The notes below the pieces were generated by a model. It saw only the letters and a program-made list of their open reading frames with translations. It was not told the DNA's origin and ran no database searches. Of a DNA stretch of 64,000 nt, positions 38,380-50,102 are shown piece after piece. The number at the start of each line of letters is the position of its first letter. Within the stretch, counting starts at the first letter, position 1. The DNA is from Certhia americana (lineage: Eukaryota > Chordata > Aves > Passeriformes > Certhiidae). A program made the translations under genes and the position numbers. The stretch is taken from assembly GCA_018697195.1 (NCBI GenBank), contig CM031879.1, positions 35,742,445-35,806,444 of the forward strand, written 5' to 3'.

Positions 38380-38502
38380 ATGGGGAGCAGCCTGGACTTC
38401 TCGCTTTTCCTGGGGACTCTGCTCTGTGGTTTTCCCTCCTTTGGTGCCTCATCACACACCCAGATAAAGGAAGAACTGGAAGGGAACCTCGTCCAAAGCT
38501 AA
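38380..38502 (+). other. Small ORF with signal-peptide-like start beside the E2F7 promoter
   Basis: ATG at 38380 lies in strong Kozak context (gacgccATGG). The 40-residue frame starts MGSSLDFSLFLGTLLCGFPS, a short polar start followed by a hydrophobic stretch, then FGASSHTQ and a charged end before TAA. It runs divergently from E2F7 at the edge of the CpG island. No homologue is recognised and chance is quite possible. Confidence 0.2.
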
Positions 38503-41500
38503 CGAGTCAAATCCCGGCAGCCTGTGGAGCGGTGCCGTGATGAGATTTCAGTTGTACCTGTTGAGACTATGGAGACACAATGTTGCCCCCCGCCAAGAAA
38601 AAAACCCAAACCCAAACAAACAAAAAAAACCCAAGGAAAAATTGTCAAAATCATAGCATTCTGTAATGCAGAATACTTCAGTCATAAAAGCAATTGCTCT
38701 AAAGTTGAGACCCTTTCTGAAGAACTATACTCTGGGCAGTGTAACTAAATTTGGTTTTTGACATGTACTGAAGCTTTTTTTTTTTAAGATTTTTTTTAGT
38801 TGTGGTAACAGCAGACATGCTGCTGCATTATTCCTGTCTTGTTTTGTTGTGGGAAGACTTGCCTCTGAAGTAGCTCATGAGCTAGTAATGAGTTGTCACA
38901 GAACAAAAAATCCAAGACATAGTTCTGATAATTTATAAGAGTATTCACTTAGTAATTTTTGAGGAATAGAAAAATTTTCAGTAAGAATGTAGAAAACAGG
39001 TAGATACTATCTCTTGCTTTAATTATAATTTATTAGTTTTTAAAATACTCTTGATTTTGTCTTTCCAACAAGTTCCAGTATACCAGAGTTTGCTGAAGAA
39101 AATGAAATACAAACTCTCAGAAAACCTTCTTTTATTAAAAAAAAAATTAAATGTCCCTATACAAAAAAACTCTTCCTGCTTCTAAAACCTTTCTATTTTT
39201 AAGAGGAACATTAATTCTGTAACTACAAAGTGTGTCTCTCAGTTCATATTTGCAAATATGTAGAGAGAAACATTTCTAAGGAGTGTACTATGGCTGCTGC
39301 TCTCACTCATAGGAACTCTGAAAATAGACTCATGAGAATCATAAGAAATGCAGAGTCATGAAAAGTCTAAGCAGAATCTTGTGTCACAGAGTGACAAGCC
39401 CAGGCATGATTTCTAGGCCAATGGAAAGAAGTTGAGAAGAGAGTGTAGCAGCTGAGAACCTGCTTGTGTGCTGCAGCCCCAGAGACAGGAAATTGCCATC
39501 TGTCCCTTTTAGTCATCCACTTAAACTAAAGTGACAGAGAAATATACATTCTCAGACCTTTATCTTAGATCTGTCACGGGCATTTGTGTATCCACTGCCA
39601 ATTAATAACATCTATCATAAGGTATTACATGTTGAGAAAGTTTAAGAAGTCTAAACGCATTTGCAGCTGTAGCACAAGACTTTCTCGTTAAGATCTTAAT
39701 GGTGATTAGGAACTTAATATTTGAGTCACTTGCTGAAATACATGCATGTAGAAGTTCATTTGATCATTAGAGTGATTGCTTCTGGCCTTAGAAATCTGGT
39801 CATTTATAAGCCGTTAATTGGAATATCTGTAGGTTGCCTCGAGTCTTGGGTGGCCTAAGTCTAAACCTGTCTAGACCTGTCAGCATCATTACATGGCTAT
39901 GTAGGCAATGGGGCACCTTCTACCTGGGATGTTTCTGATTTATAATACCATAATTTTGCTACTGTAATGGACCCGAGGTCTTATTTGACATTCAAGACTT
40001 GTGACTTCTTACAGGTTAAGGATTCCTCTGAATGTAAATGAGTTACTATTAAAGGTCTCTCTGAGTTGTCAAGGGAGAACTAATTTGAATCAAATTTGAC
40101 ACTTTCATTTAATGATTTAATGTTGCTGTCATTTTACACGCACAGGATTCCTGGCAATGGAGCTGGGTACTGCTTGAAGGGCCCTAGCTGAAATCTGCTG
40201 GGTTAAATTCAGCCCCAGAAGGTGTGGAGCTCAGCATGTGGATGAGAAGCAGAAGAGGAGAGTTGGAGGGAGAGAGGCATCACACCTGTGCTTAAGGGAG
40301 GTGCTAGAGCCCACTTTGGCACTGAGTACAGCGCGGGGTGTGTGTGAGTCACATATATAGACTAAGGTGGGAGAAGTGAGACATAGCACCAGGTGGGCAG
40401 TCGTGGGAGCTGCTGTGGCTGTCAAGGGACACTGGGTGCTGGTTTAGACTGAGGAAATGATTTTTATTTAGATGGAGAAGTGCTTTTCATGGGAAGTACT
40501 GACAGTGATTTGGATTCCTCTGTACCCCAATTCTTCTGTAATATGGAAACAGGAATGTTCAGAATTAATATATTAAACTGTAACACAATGTGATGAACAT
40601 ATATAACATATATATAAAACATATTTGGCTATTTGTTATCTATTTTTATATAGAAACATATTTGATAAGTAATGCTAATCTTCTCCAGAAGATGAATACA
40701 GTGTTGTAGTGTATTTAATAAGCAATTTCTTTGTTCAGTGAAATAAAAACCCAAATCTCTAATAGTGAATTGCAAATTTTAACTGGTAAACAAGTTACAA
40801 GTTAATCAGAACAAAACTATGACACTGCATTTCCTTTCTTGGCTATAGCAGCTGAAAGAAGGTTGCTGATTATCAGATAAGATTAATTGTTGCAGCCATC
40901 ATATATCTAAGATGATTTTTATATCTAATTTTATTTCTAAGATGATTCTTATATCTAATTTGATACACATCGGCAATGTACTACAACTGGCAGGAATAAG
41001 TTAACAAACTGACAACTAAATTTAAACGCAAGTACCTGCTCTTGAATGAATCCGTTATACAACTTTTTTACAGGACCAAAACTCACTATCTGATTATTTA
41101 CGATTTTGAATAAATGGTAAATGGATTTATATATAAAAATATATAATTCTATTTAAAATTAATATAATTAAGAATTCATTTATGTCCAATTGTTTCTAGA
41201 CTTGTAAATACAGTATTTCATGTAAGGTAGAGGTGAAAGTGCCAATTCTTTGTGATAGGAAGCCAATACCTTTGACAGAGGAGATGGATAAAAACAAATA
41301 TCAGTGTGTTCAATGGCACTTTTCATCTCAGAATAGGAAATAGTTTTAAAGACCTTTAAACCTGTATGATTTCTTGCAATGAAATAAAGAATATGATAGA
41401 CCAAAGACCCAGTAGTTCCTATTTTGTCTCTCATGTTCTTGGCTACATTTTCCTGTCAGCTCAGTAGTGATGGAAAGTTATATTTTTCCATCTGTTTGGC

Positions 41501-43869
41501 TGATATTTGAAATTTCAGGTCAAAAGCTAGGAGAGAAGGAGAGGGATCCAATTATGAGTTTTTATTTCTATTAAAAGCCAGACTGAGTCACCCAACTGCT
41601 GAGCCATCAGGGAATCTGTATACCAGCATTCTCACCAGTGAAGATAGTGGTGTGCACAGTTGGTGATGGTTTCCTAAAATGCTGCTGACTTAGGTATCAT
41701 CTCTTCCCTGGGGCAGCTGGGAAGTTCCCACCCTTCAAGGATCTCAGTCTGCCTTGATCTAGGAATGTTCTGCACCAGCAGGAGCAGCAGCCAAGACCAT
41801 TTGACATTCAAGATCAGCTGGAGGAGATTTCATTAAGAGTGATTCTGTGGACATATGGCATCCAGTAGCAGGGCTGGGAGTGGGATCTGGACCCAGCAAA
41901 GCCCATCTCCCTCTGTGCTGTGGGGTCACTCGCTTTTGAAGTTTGCATTTGCTTTGACACAGAGCTCCAGCTCTGACAGGAGGGGCCAAGAGGGGGTCAC
42001 AAATGGACCACTGGTGAGTGGCTCACTTAGTGACAGGGAAGATATGCACATTGGAAACCATTCCACTAGAGGAAGGCATTGGATAAGTTTCCCATTTTCT
42101 GCCTGCTGTAGTTGCTTAATGTTCTGTCAGTATCATTGCTTCATCCCTTGGCTGTCTTATCTAAAAAACAGTAGGTGATTTCCCTGGACTCACCTACTAC
42201 TCTAATCAAGGAAGGCACCAATGATGTTTATCCTGAGGCTATGACAGGTTCATAGAAGGGTCTCAGGCCTTTGGTATTTCCCATTGCCTAATTCAGGCGC
42301 AGCCCTGCTCAGGGTTGCCGATTCACACAAGGCAACTGACTTTTTGCCTAGTGGATAGTGTAGGCAAATGCTCCAGCTGGTTTGAAAAATCCCTCCTAGG
42401 AGTTGAGGAACTGGCATGGCCATGCCTCAGTGCTTTTATGAGTCTGATCTCAAGTAACCTGACAAAGGTCACATAAGGAAGCAGGTAGGTTGCTAAATCA
42501 CATGGCCCTTGAATCAGATTTGCACCTGAAAATCACTTCCAGCTGCTGCTGTTAAAAAACCCTGAATCCTTCACAAAGGATTGCACTGGTAGCATTGCAC
42601 CCTCATTTTATTTAGAATTAAATTGCTGTTTGCATACTGAAATTAATGGTCAGCTCTATGTTCAGTTCCAATTACTCTTCTCTAAGTGGGATACAGTTTG
42701 CTTAATGTCCCATACCACAAACCTTCTCTGCTAAGGCTCAGGTAGGTAACTTTGCATTAAGGAGAAATGAACAAAGAATCAATGTGTTTACTGCAAAACC
42801 ATTTTAAAATTATGAAAATGATTACTGAAATAATGCATGGTGAATCTAGAAAGCCACCTTGATGGTTGAAGCTCTGTCTTCCTTCACACTGTGCAATATC
42901 TTCCTCCTGGATAGCCCTTGATCTAAAAGAAAAGGGTCTGTCGATATCTTTCATCTGGTTGCTATAGCAGAGAGAAGCTCTGTGCAAACTGTGTCTTGTC
43001 AGGTTACCTTTACAGAAAAGTGTTTAAGTACCTCTGCATAGTTTGTTTTTACTCATCCTAAGATGAATCAGGACCTCATAGCATAGGATGCTATTCAGAT
43101 GTGAGACCACACAGCTGCATGCAACTGCAATCTCCATTGATTCAAATTAAAGTATAGAGTTCTTTGTTTCTTTTGTGGAATATCAAGAAAACACCAATAG
43201 AGAACCATTCCTGCCTGAAATTCACAGGAAAAGATTTCTTGTTCCATGAAACTGTCAGTAGTTTAACATTAAAAGGGATGCATTCTGTGTTGTAAATATT
43301 CAGAACAGCTCTCCAGCGATTATTTGCTGTTATTTCGTTGTGCAGAATGGTTCAGCAGTGCTAGTTTCCTCCATGGACCTGCCACCTGAAAGTTTAACTG
43401 TTGAACTGGCAGTGAAACAGAATGCCAAGCAGAGTAGTTTTGGAAAATTAATAGTTATTGGAAAACCAATGGAATAGTTTTCCTTCCTGATTTCCTGTCT
43501 AAAAACAGGACCACTGTTTTCCTTAGTAATTTTAAAAATTCTCTTGAGACCAAACATAGAAAATAAAAATTTGAAAAATAGACTCTTACCTGGAAATTTA
43601 TGTCATAAATGCTACAACAGAAGTCTCAATATGACCCTAGTGATGTGCTACCCAGGGAATTCCGTAAAACTGTTTACAGTTACTGATAAAATTTATTAAT
43701 GAAATATCCTTCAATGGAGAAAGAAAATCAACAGATGGACAGGCATGACAGAAAAAAGGAAGTCCCATATTTGTTAAATTTTTGGCACAGTAGTTCTGGC
43801 AAAGACTGCCATAAACATTCCGAATTTATTTAATTTCTCTGCCCTGTACTCTTTGATCTGATATGATTG
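38503..43869. other. Intergenic 5' of E2F7, nothing recognised beyond small repeats
   Basis: AT-rich desert. It holds an A/C-rich run at about 38586-38637, a 30-bp tandem duplication at 40906-40965 and AT-rich runs at about 40596-40625 and 41128-41170. No exon was recognised. Confidence 0.65.
40906..40965 (+). repeat. 30-bp tandem duplication, two copies
   Basis: tctaagatgatttttatatc and tctaagatgattcttatatc begin successive 30-bp copies with few mismatches. Confidence 0.8.
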
Positions 43870-44195
43870 TTCCTAGATTATAAAACCCGAGGGACCATTA
43901 GATCATCTGGTTTGACCTCATGTGTGTTGCAGGCCATTAAAGTTGTATTCATTACCCTTGTATTGATTTTAAGGACTTCTGCTTGGCTAAAGCTTGTGTT
44001 CCAGAGAAGCATGTGGTATTGATCTGAAGACAACAAAAGACAGCGAATCCATCATTTCCACTATTATTAGCCTAAATATTATCCCATTGTCTCTATTATT
44101 TATTTTTTTCCTTATTTCTAATTGGATTTTTTCTGACTTAAGTTTCAAGCCATTAGTTCCTGTTATGCTTTCCTACCCTAAACTGCAAGGCCTTT
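43870..44195 (-). mobile_element. Ancient CR1 LINE 3'-end relic
   Basis: The plus strand reads gggaccattagatcatctgg then tttgacctcatg, gcaggccatt, cttatttctaattggatttt and caagccattagttcctgtta. These are landmarks of the old CR1 3' end shared by birds, turtles and crocodilians, here in reverse orientation. It is highly diverged. Family identification is from memory. Confidence 0.6.
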
Positions 44196-44290
44196 CAAGT
44201 ATTGATTTTTCTCATGGCAATAATAAGCAGGTCACCTCTTGCTCATTTTAACAGACTTCACTTCTCACTATAAGCTATTTTTATTTTTAA

Positions 44291-45252
44291 GGAGCAGATC
44301 ATCTTCAGCGCCATCACACAGCACATACAGGACAACCAGTGAGTCAGCCCAGCCACAATGGGTGTATGAAAGGCAGATCCCGTTTAATCAACCTGATCTC
44401 ATTCTCTGACAAATTTACCCTCATAGTGGATGAGGGAAAGGTTGTTGATGTTGTCTACCTGGACTTTTTGTAAAGCATCTGATACCATTTCCCACAGCAT
44501 TCTCCTGGAGAATAGGGCTTCCCATGGCTTGGACAGGTACACCTTTTGCTGGGTAAAAAACTGTCTGGATGGCCAAGCTCAGGTGGTGAATGCAGGTACA
44601 TCCAGCTAGCGGGCTGCCACTGGTAGCGCTCCCCAGGGCTCAGTGTTGGGATTGGTCCTGTTTGATATTTTTGACATTGATGATCTGGGTGGGGGGGGAT
44701 TAAGTGCACTCTCAGTAATCTGACAGTTGACACTTAGCTGGGTGGGACTGTTGATCTGCTGGAGGGATCTGGACAGGCTGGATTGATCAGCCGAGGCCAA
44801 TTGTATGAAGCTGAACAAAGCCAAATGCCAGTTCCTTGAATCACAACAAGCCCATGCTTGTTGTACTGCTGGCTTGGGCAGAGTGGCTGGAAAGTGGCCT
44901 GGTGGAAAAGAACATGGGAGTGCTGATTTACAGCAGCTGAACATGAGCCAGCGTGTGCTCAGGTGGCCAAGAAGGCCAAAGGCATCCTGGCCTGTATCAG
45001 CAACACTGTGGCCAGCAGGAGCAGGGCAGGGATTGTTCCCCTGTACTGGGCACTGGGGAGGCCACACCTTGAGTCCTGTGTCCAGCTGTGTGCCTCTCAC
45101 TCCGGGAAATTTAGGTGCTGGAGGGTGTCCAGAGAGCAGCATTGGAGCTAGTGAAGGATCTGGAGCACAAGTCCTGTGAGGAGTGGCTGAAGGAATTGGT
45201 GTTGTTATTCCTGGAGAAAAAAGGTTCAGGAGAGATCTTTATAATTCTTCTC
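44291..45252 (+). mobile_element. CR1 LINE fragment, reverse-transcriptase C-terminal part, decayed
   Basis: Sense-strand landmarks of the avian CR1 reverse transcriptase occur in order: gagcagatcatcttcagcg, ttgtctacctggactttttg, ctgtctggatgg, gctgaacaaagccaaatgcc, ctgaacatgagccagcgtgt, ggccaagaaggccaaaggca, gcatcctggcctgtatcagc, gaggccacaccttgagtcct and ctggagcacaagtcctgtga. Several stops and frameshifts break the frame. The element is truncated at both ends; the 3' UTR and terminal ATTCTATG repeats are missing, so it is dead. Confidence 0.93.
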
Positions 45253-48200
45253 ATAAAGTAGTCCTTATGTGACTTTTGTCAGTCTTTAGTTTTTTTTGTC
45301 CTTGTTTAAAGTTTGGACCTGCTGAGAAGATATCACCACAGCTGTCCTTTCACAGTACCTTTTAAAGGCTCATTGCTTCAGCAAGTTACTATGCATCAGC
45401 AAAACTGTCTCACTGCCAACCAACCTGCTATATGGAAAGGAGAACAGTTCAGTGGTCCCTCATGTTATATATGTGCCATGCTTAAACAAAACTGGCTGGC
45501 TGATGCCAGCTTCTATAAAGCAGAGCTACCAAAACAGATAAACAAAACCACCTAAGAAAAAAAAAAAAGAAAAAGGGGAAAATCTCTGCTGCCAGTAGGA
45601 CTGAAGAAGCTCTTAGACATTGATAAGGAACTGATAAGATCCAAACTTAAACTTAAGGAGCATGTTAGGCAGATTTCAGCATCTAAAGTAGAAAGTAGAA
45701 AGCAGTTTGTGATCACCAAAATCCATTGTGGCCACCAAACCTCAGAATCAGTTCTTCTGCAGGAGATAAGAAGGTTTCACCTGAGCAGTTCCTGCTGCCT
45801 GGGAAGATGTTAGGCTGCAGCCAGAGCTGAAAATGGGCTACTTACCCCATCACCATCAGCTGTAGTTGCTGTAAATATCTAGTTCTAAACTTGATACAAC
45901 TATATTTGCATGGCTAGTACAGCACATTGCATTTGCTCTAAGGGGTGGGAGTGATAATACACCATTTAGGCATTTGGGGCTATCAGTGCCAACTTACAGG
46001 TCCCTGACTCAGAGTGCAATCTGAAACTCAGTGCTGGTCACATTCAACATTTGCAGAGGTGGACGCTATGCTGAAATATAGACCCACATGCACAGTGGGA
46101 AGCCCTTTTCACCCAGACAGCAGGAGACAATAAGGACAAGACTGAGCCCTGAAGCACAGCTTTATTCAAGTCTCTGTTCTGTGTGATAGAGCCTGGTGCA
46201 GCAGTTTTCAGTCACCTGAACTTTGGGGTGAAGTCTTGAACTCAGAATGTATATTGCACAGACACTCTGGTGACTGCATGTCACATTATCTGGAGATTTT
46301 GGTTTCAGAAGTGTATTGTCTGTATGTTGAACCTGAGCTGGTGCCACCTGACCCTGCACTCATGCTAATAAGCCTGCAGGCTAATAAACCCTCCTCACTT
46401 CCATCATGGGCAAAGTAGTATTTAGAACTGCTGTTGCTTATCACTTTGCTCTTTCCCGTACCCCTACTCTTCCCTTTTACCCCAAGGCTATTACCCAGTT
46501 TGCTTGGAGTTGCCCTAGATCTATTGTTTAATAAGCAGTGATATCTCTACCGTTTTTCAATATTTTATTTCTTAGAATTCTGAGCAAAGAGAGCTCCATG
46601 GCTCTTTAGGGGACTAATTGCAATCTGGCAGAGAAGCCGTATTTACTAGCTGGAGTACTTCCACACAAAAGCGTTGTTTCCAGGCTATAGTGTGGAGCAA
46701 TACAGATGCACTCATGCAGGGCTATCCCTGGGATAATAAACTAGCACTAAGCTGCTTCTGCACAGAGCCATATGATGTGTCTCCAGCTGTGGTGAGGTCA
46801 GTCTGGAAGCTAGATAAATTGCCAATAAGAAACAGAGCAGAGCTGACGATATATCTGAAGTCTTGTACAACTGTGTTTTTAAAAATAATGACACCTAAAG
46901 AAAGCAATGGTCCAGTATTACATTTGATAGATAGTAGGGGCTTATTTGACCTGCAGAAGAATGAAGACATTTAGCACCTTCCTGAAGCAGACCCTAAATC
47001 TCTTGGTATTTGTAAGGATTTAGTATTATACTTACAATGCACTTCAAGGAAAATAGAAGTATTATGGTTGGCACATGAAAGCTGCGATTTATCAAAATTT
47101 CTTCCCCGATATAAAAGGAAGCTCTTGGAAGTGAAATAAATTGAAATACCTATTTGTAATGATCTTGTCAGGGCTAGAGAAGAGGATAGCATTGCCATCT
47201 TATATGTTTTGTGGGGTATATTACAAAAGGTGTCCTAGAGATTTCTCTAAGTACATTTTCATTTCTCCAGTGTTTGTAAGCCCAGAGTAACATTTTCCCC
47301 TTTCTTTGATGTATGAATATGTCTATCTTGGCAAGGGTCAACCAATTCCAAAAAAAACCCAACAGAACCCCAGACTGATAGTATTGAAATGCCAATAAAG
47401 AATGGAGCTATGCGTCTCTGCTGAAAACCAAGTACTATTTGTCTGATGCTTAAGACTTGCCCTATAAGCCCCACAAATCACCTGGGGAACTGCTAGAAAT
47501 TTGGTGCATTTCAAGACCTGACTTACTACAACATCTTATCAGTTGCAGTGCAAGGTATTGGATATGAAAGTAGTTTACAAGCCCAGAAAGCCCACCTACC
47601 CTCTAGACAGTTGTTCTTTTGGGTTTCCTTTCTACATTCCTTGCTTCAATATACTATAGAGAAAACCACAGGAAAATACCCTCTCTCATCAACTGGTAAA
47701 ATTTCTAAGTGAACTGTTCTCTTTTTTTTTTTAAACTTAACCATCATGTGCTTAAACTTGATACAGTTTATACAGAACAAATGGGAAATAAGATATTCTG
47801 CTGGGGCCTTTGGAGTGTGTTTTGAGCAGTGGTTTACTAGAAAGATTGTCACACTCAGTTATTTATAGTTTTTTAGAAAAATACAAACAATACCTCTTTG
47901 AATCAGATATACCTTCTCTCAAACATAATTCTGCCATATGCCCTGTGGGGGAGATGGTAGCAAGAAATCAGAGGAAGGACAGAGAAGGAAATCTGTTTGA
48001 TTTCCTGGTCAGGCCTATTGGCTGCAATTAGTTTGTACAAACACACATAGTATTATCCATTTTATTAAGGACTCCCATGTACATACAATCTGTCGGTCAC
48101 AGGGAGGATACCAGGTTCAGGGAGGTTACCTTGGGTAAAACTGTACAGCATCCATGCTGCTCAGTAATTAGTTAGTGCTGGTAAGTATAGGAAAACATAG

Positions 48201-49571
48201 GGATGAACATGTCAGACTAAGCTGGAAGTCTGCCCTGAGCAGCCCTGTGTCTCACAACTAGTAGGAACAAACATTTGAGGGAAGTACAGCAAATCAGAAT
48301 ACACAGAAAGTGGACTTTCCCTTCATCATTCTTCCCAGGTCCAGTACTTCAAGTAACTTCTTAAGAAAGCACTTGCATCTAGGCAGTCATGTTGAGCAGC
48401 CACCTCTGAACTTCACCTGCACAAAGTCTCTTTTGAACTCAGCTGCACTCTGGGCCACCTCAGTCATCTGAAGTAACAAGTTCCACACTATAATTGTGCA
48501 GTGGAATTACACAGTGTGGAACGTACTTTGAAATATGATGTCTGACTGAGTACAAAGGTTTTCTTTACATTAAGCTGTATGTTAAAACAGTAAAAATGAG
48601 CAAATGAAAGGTCTGCTACGATATACCACTTTAAGTTTGATCTCCAAGTCTGTTAACACCGCTAGTTGACTTGCAGGTGTAAATCACATATTTAAGTGAC
48701 AGTGCTGTTCTTATTCCCCAAAGCCTTCAAGAGCATATGAATGAGATGCTGTGTTTGAGCTGCAGTGTGGGCAACCAGAGCTTTCTTCTTCCTTTGGGAA
48801 TTCAGTTGCAGCATGAAATTGATCTCTTTCAGCTACTCTGGTTGAGCAGGTGAAAAGTGAAAATAATTATCAAGGCTCTGTTGCCCCCAGTAATTGTGTG
48901 AAACCTCTGAATATGCTTGCACTGCAGCTTGCTGACATAGTTTGCAATTGTCTGAAATGAGACAGTGCTCAAAATAAAGAACAGCACTGCTTTCCTTTTA
49001 AATGTCTGGAAAGCTGCAAAAACCAGGTAGTCTATCACATGCCTTTAAAATGCTACTCATTTTCAGTGCAAGCATTGAGTGAATTGCTTATTCAACATAT
49101 CTAGTGTCCTCTTGACATATAGCTGGGAATGCCAATAATTGGGCTCAGTGTAGTGGCTTGTCTCTTTAGATGAAATAGCAAGAAGAGATTTTACTGGTGC
49201 TGCCTGCACTATCAAGGAAGAGTGCTGTATCTAACCTAGAGAATTTGCATCAAACATTAAATGGAAGCCACTCTTTGTTTTGGTTTTTTTTTCATTTTTC
49301 TGTTTCTTTTTTTTTAATTATTATTTTTGAATACCAAGGATGGCTAAATAAAAGCTCAGGGCTTACTTTCATTGTTTGGTAAAAATTGTTAAGAATCTAA
49401 TGCTTAAACCTTTTCACTCATTGAGGAATCAGAATAATTTCTGGAAAAGTCACGATGTGATTTTACTTTTATTTTCAGTTAGTCCTTTTTCTTTTTTTTT
49501 TTTTTTTTCAAATGATCAGTACAAATGGAAAACTTAAAGATGCTCAGGAGGGAGGAGGGCTGTTAAAAAAC
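45253..49571. other. Intergenic, nothing recognised beyond an A-run, a hairpin and a T-run
   Basis: An A-rich run is at about 45555-45580, an imperfect hairpin at 48481-48521 and a 17-T run at 49492-49508. Open frames at 45313-45555 and 46618-46974 have no recognisable family. Confidence 0.6.
48481..48521. repeat. Imperfect inverted repeat (hairpin)
   Basis: Arms TTCCACACT and AGTGTGGAA pair perfectly. After a small bulge TAATT pairs with AATTA, giving about 14 bp of stem around a 9-nt loop. Confidence 0.75.
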
Positions 49572-50102
49572 TGTAAGTGTAGAAGAAGGGATTACAGGCA
49601 ACCTCTCCCCTCATAAGTCACAGTTGTACTAATTAACAAAGAAGAGGAACAGCCATGCCCTTAATGGGTCAAAACTGTGACTAATAAAGTTAGGTGTGAT
49701 AAAAGGGGCGGGTTGGCTGCTCAAGGGATGTCTTTTGAGGAAGAGGACCCGGAGGAGAGAGAGGAGTCTTGAGGAAGAAGGAATGATCCAGAGAGACACA
49801 AAGCAGTTGTGAGGGAGAGAGCTGCTGCTGTAAAAGATTAGCTGTGAGGTCTGATTGAGTTGGAGCCTGCAGTCATAGCTGAGCTAGGTGAAGGCCTGCA
49901 TTCAGTCTGCAAACTAATATTTGCAGTCGTAGTCCAGCAGGAAATAACCAGCTGTCAGAGCCTGCAGTTGGACCCTACAGTAGGAACTTGCTGTAATCAG
50001 AGGATGGCTAAGCTATAAAGAAGAATAAACCAGGGCCCTTTTTGTGTTGTTAAATGTCTGCCTTGGCTCATTTCTATCCCTAATGAGAGGTCTATTGCAA
50101 CA
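49572..50102 (+). mobile_element. Probable solo LTR of an endogenous retrovirus
   Basis: The candidate begins TGTAAG and ends TTGCAACA. It is flanked by aaaaac and aagaac, a 6-bp target duplication with one mismatch. AATAAA at 50024-50029 is followed by a GT-rich stretch (tttttgtgttgtt), as at an R/U5 border, and an AT-rich TATA-like gataaaagg lies at about 49698. There are no internal viral genes on either side, so a solo LTR is the simplest reading. The family is not identified. Confidence 0.5.

Noticed and set aside
37281..38540. 419-codon plus-strand open frame across the E2F7 CpG island
   Set aside because: Long open frames arise in GC-rich DNA. The product is low-complexity Arg/Pro/Gly, has no domain and lies antisense to the E2F7 start exon.
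44606..45179. Open frames of 178 and 124 codons on opposite strands
   Set aside because: Both lie within the decayed CR1 element; the frames shift relative to the true reverse-transcriptase frame.
45313..45555. 80-codon frame followed by an A-rich run, considered as a processed retrocopy
   Set aside because: No parent gene is recognised, the A-run is interrupted by G, and no target duplication was found.
46618..46974. 118-codon plus-strand frame
   Set aside because: Composition looks like translated non-coding sequence; no family is recognised and antisense frames are equally open.
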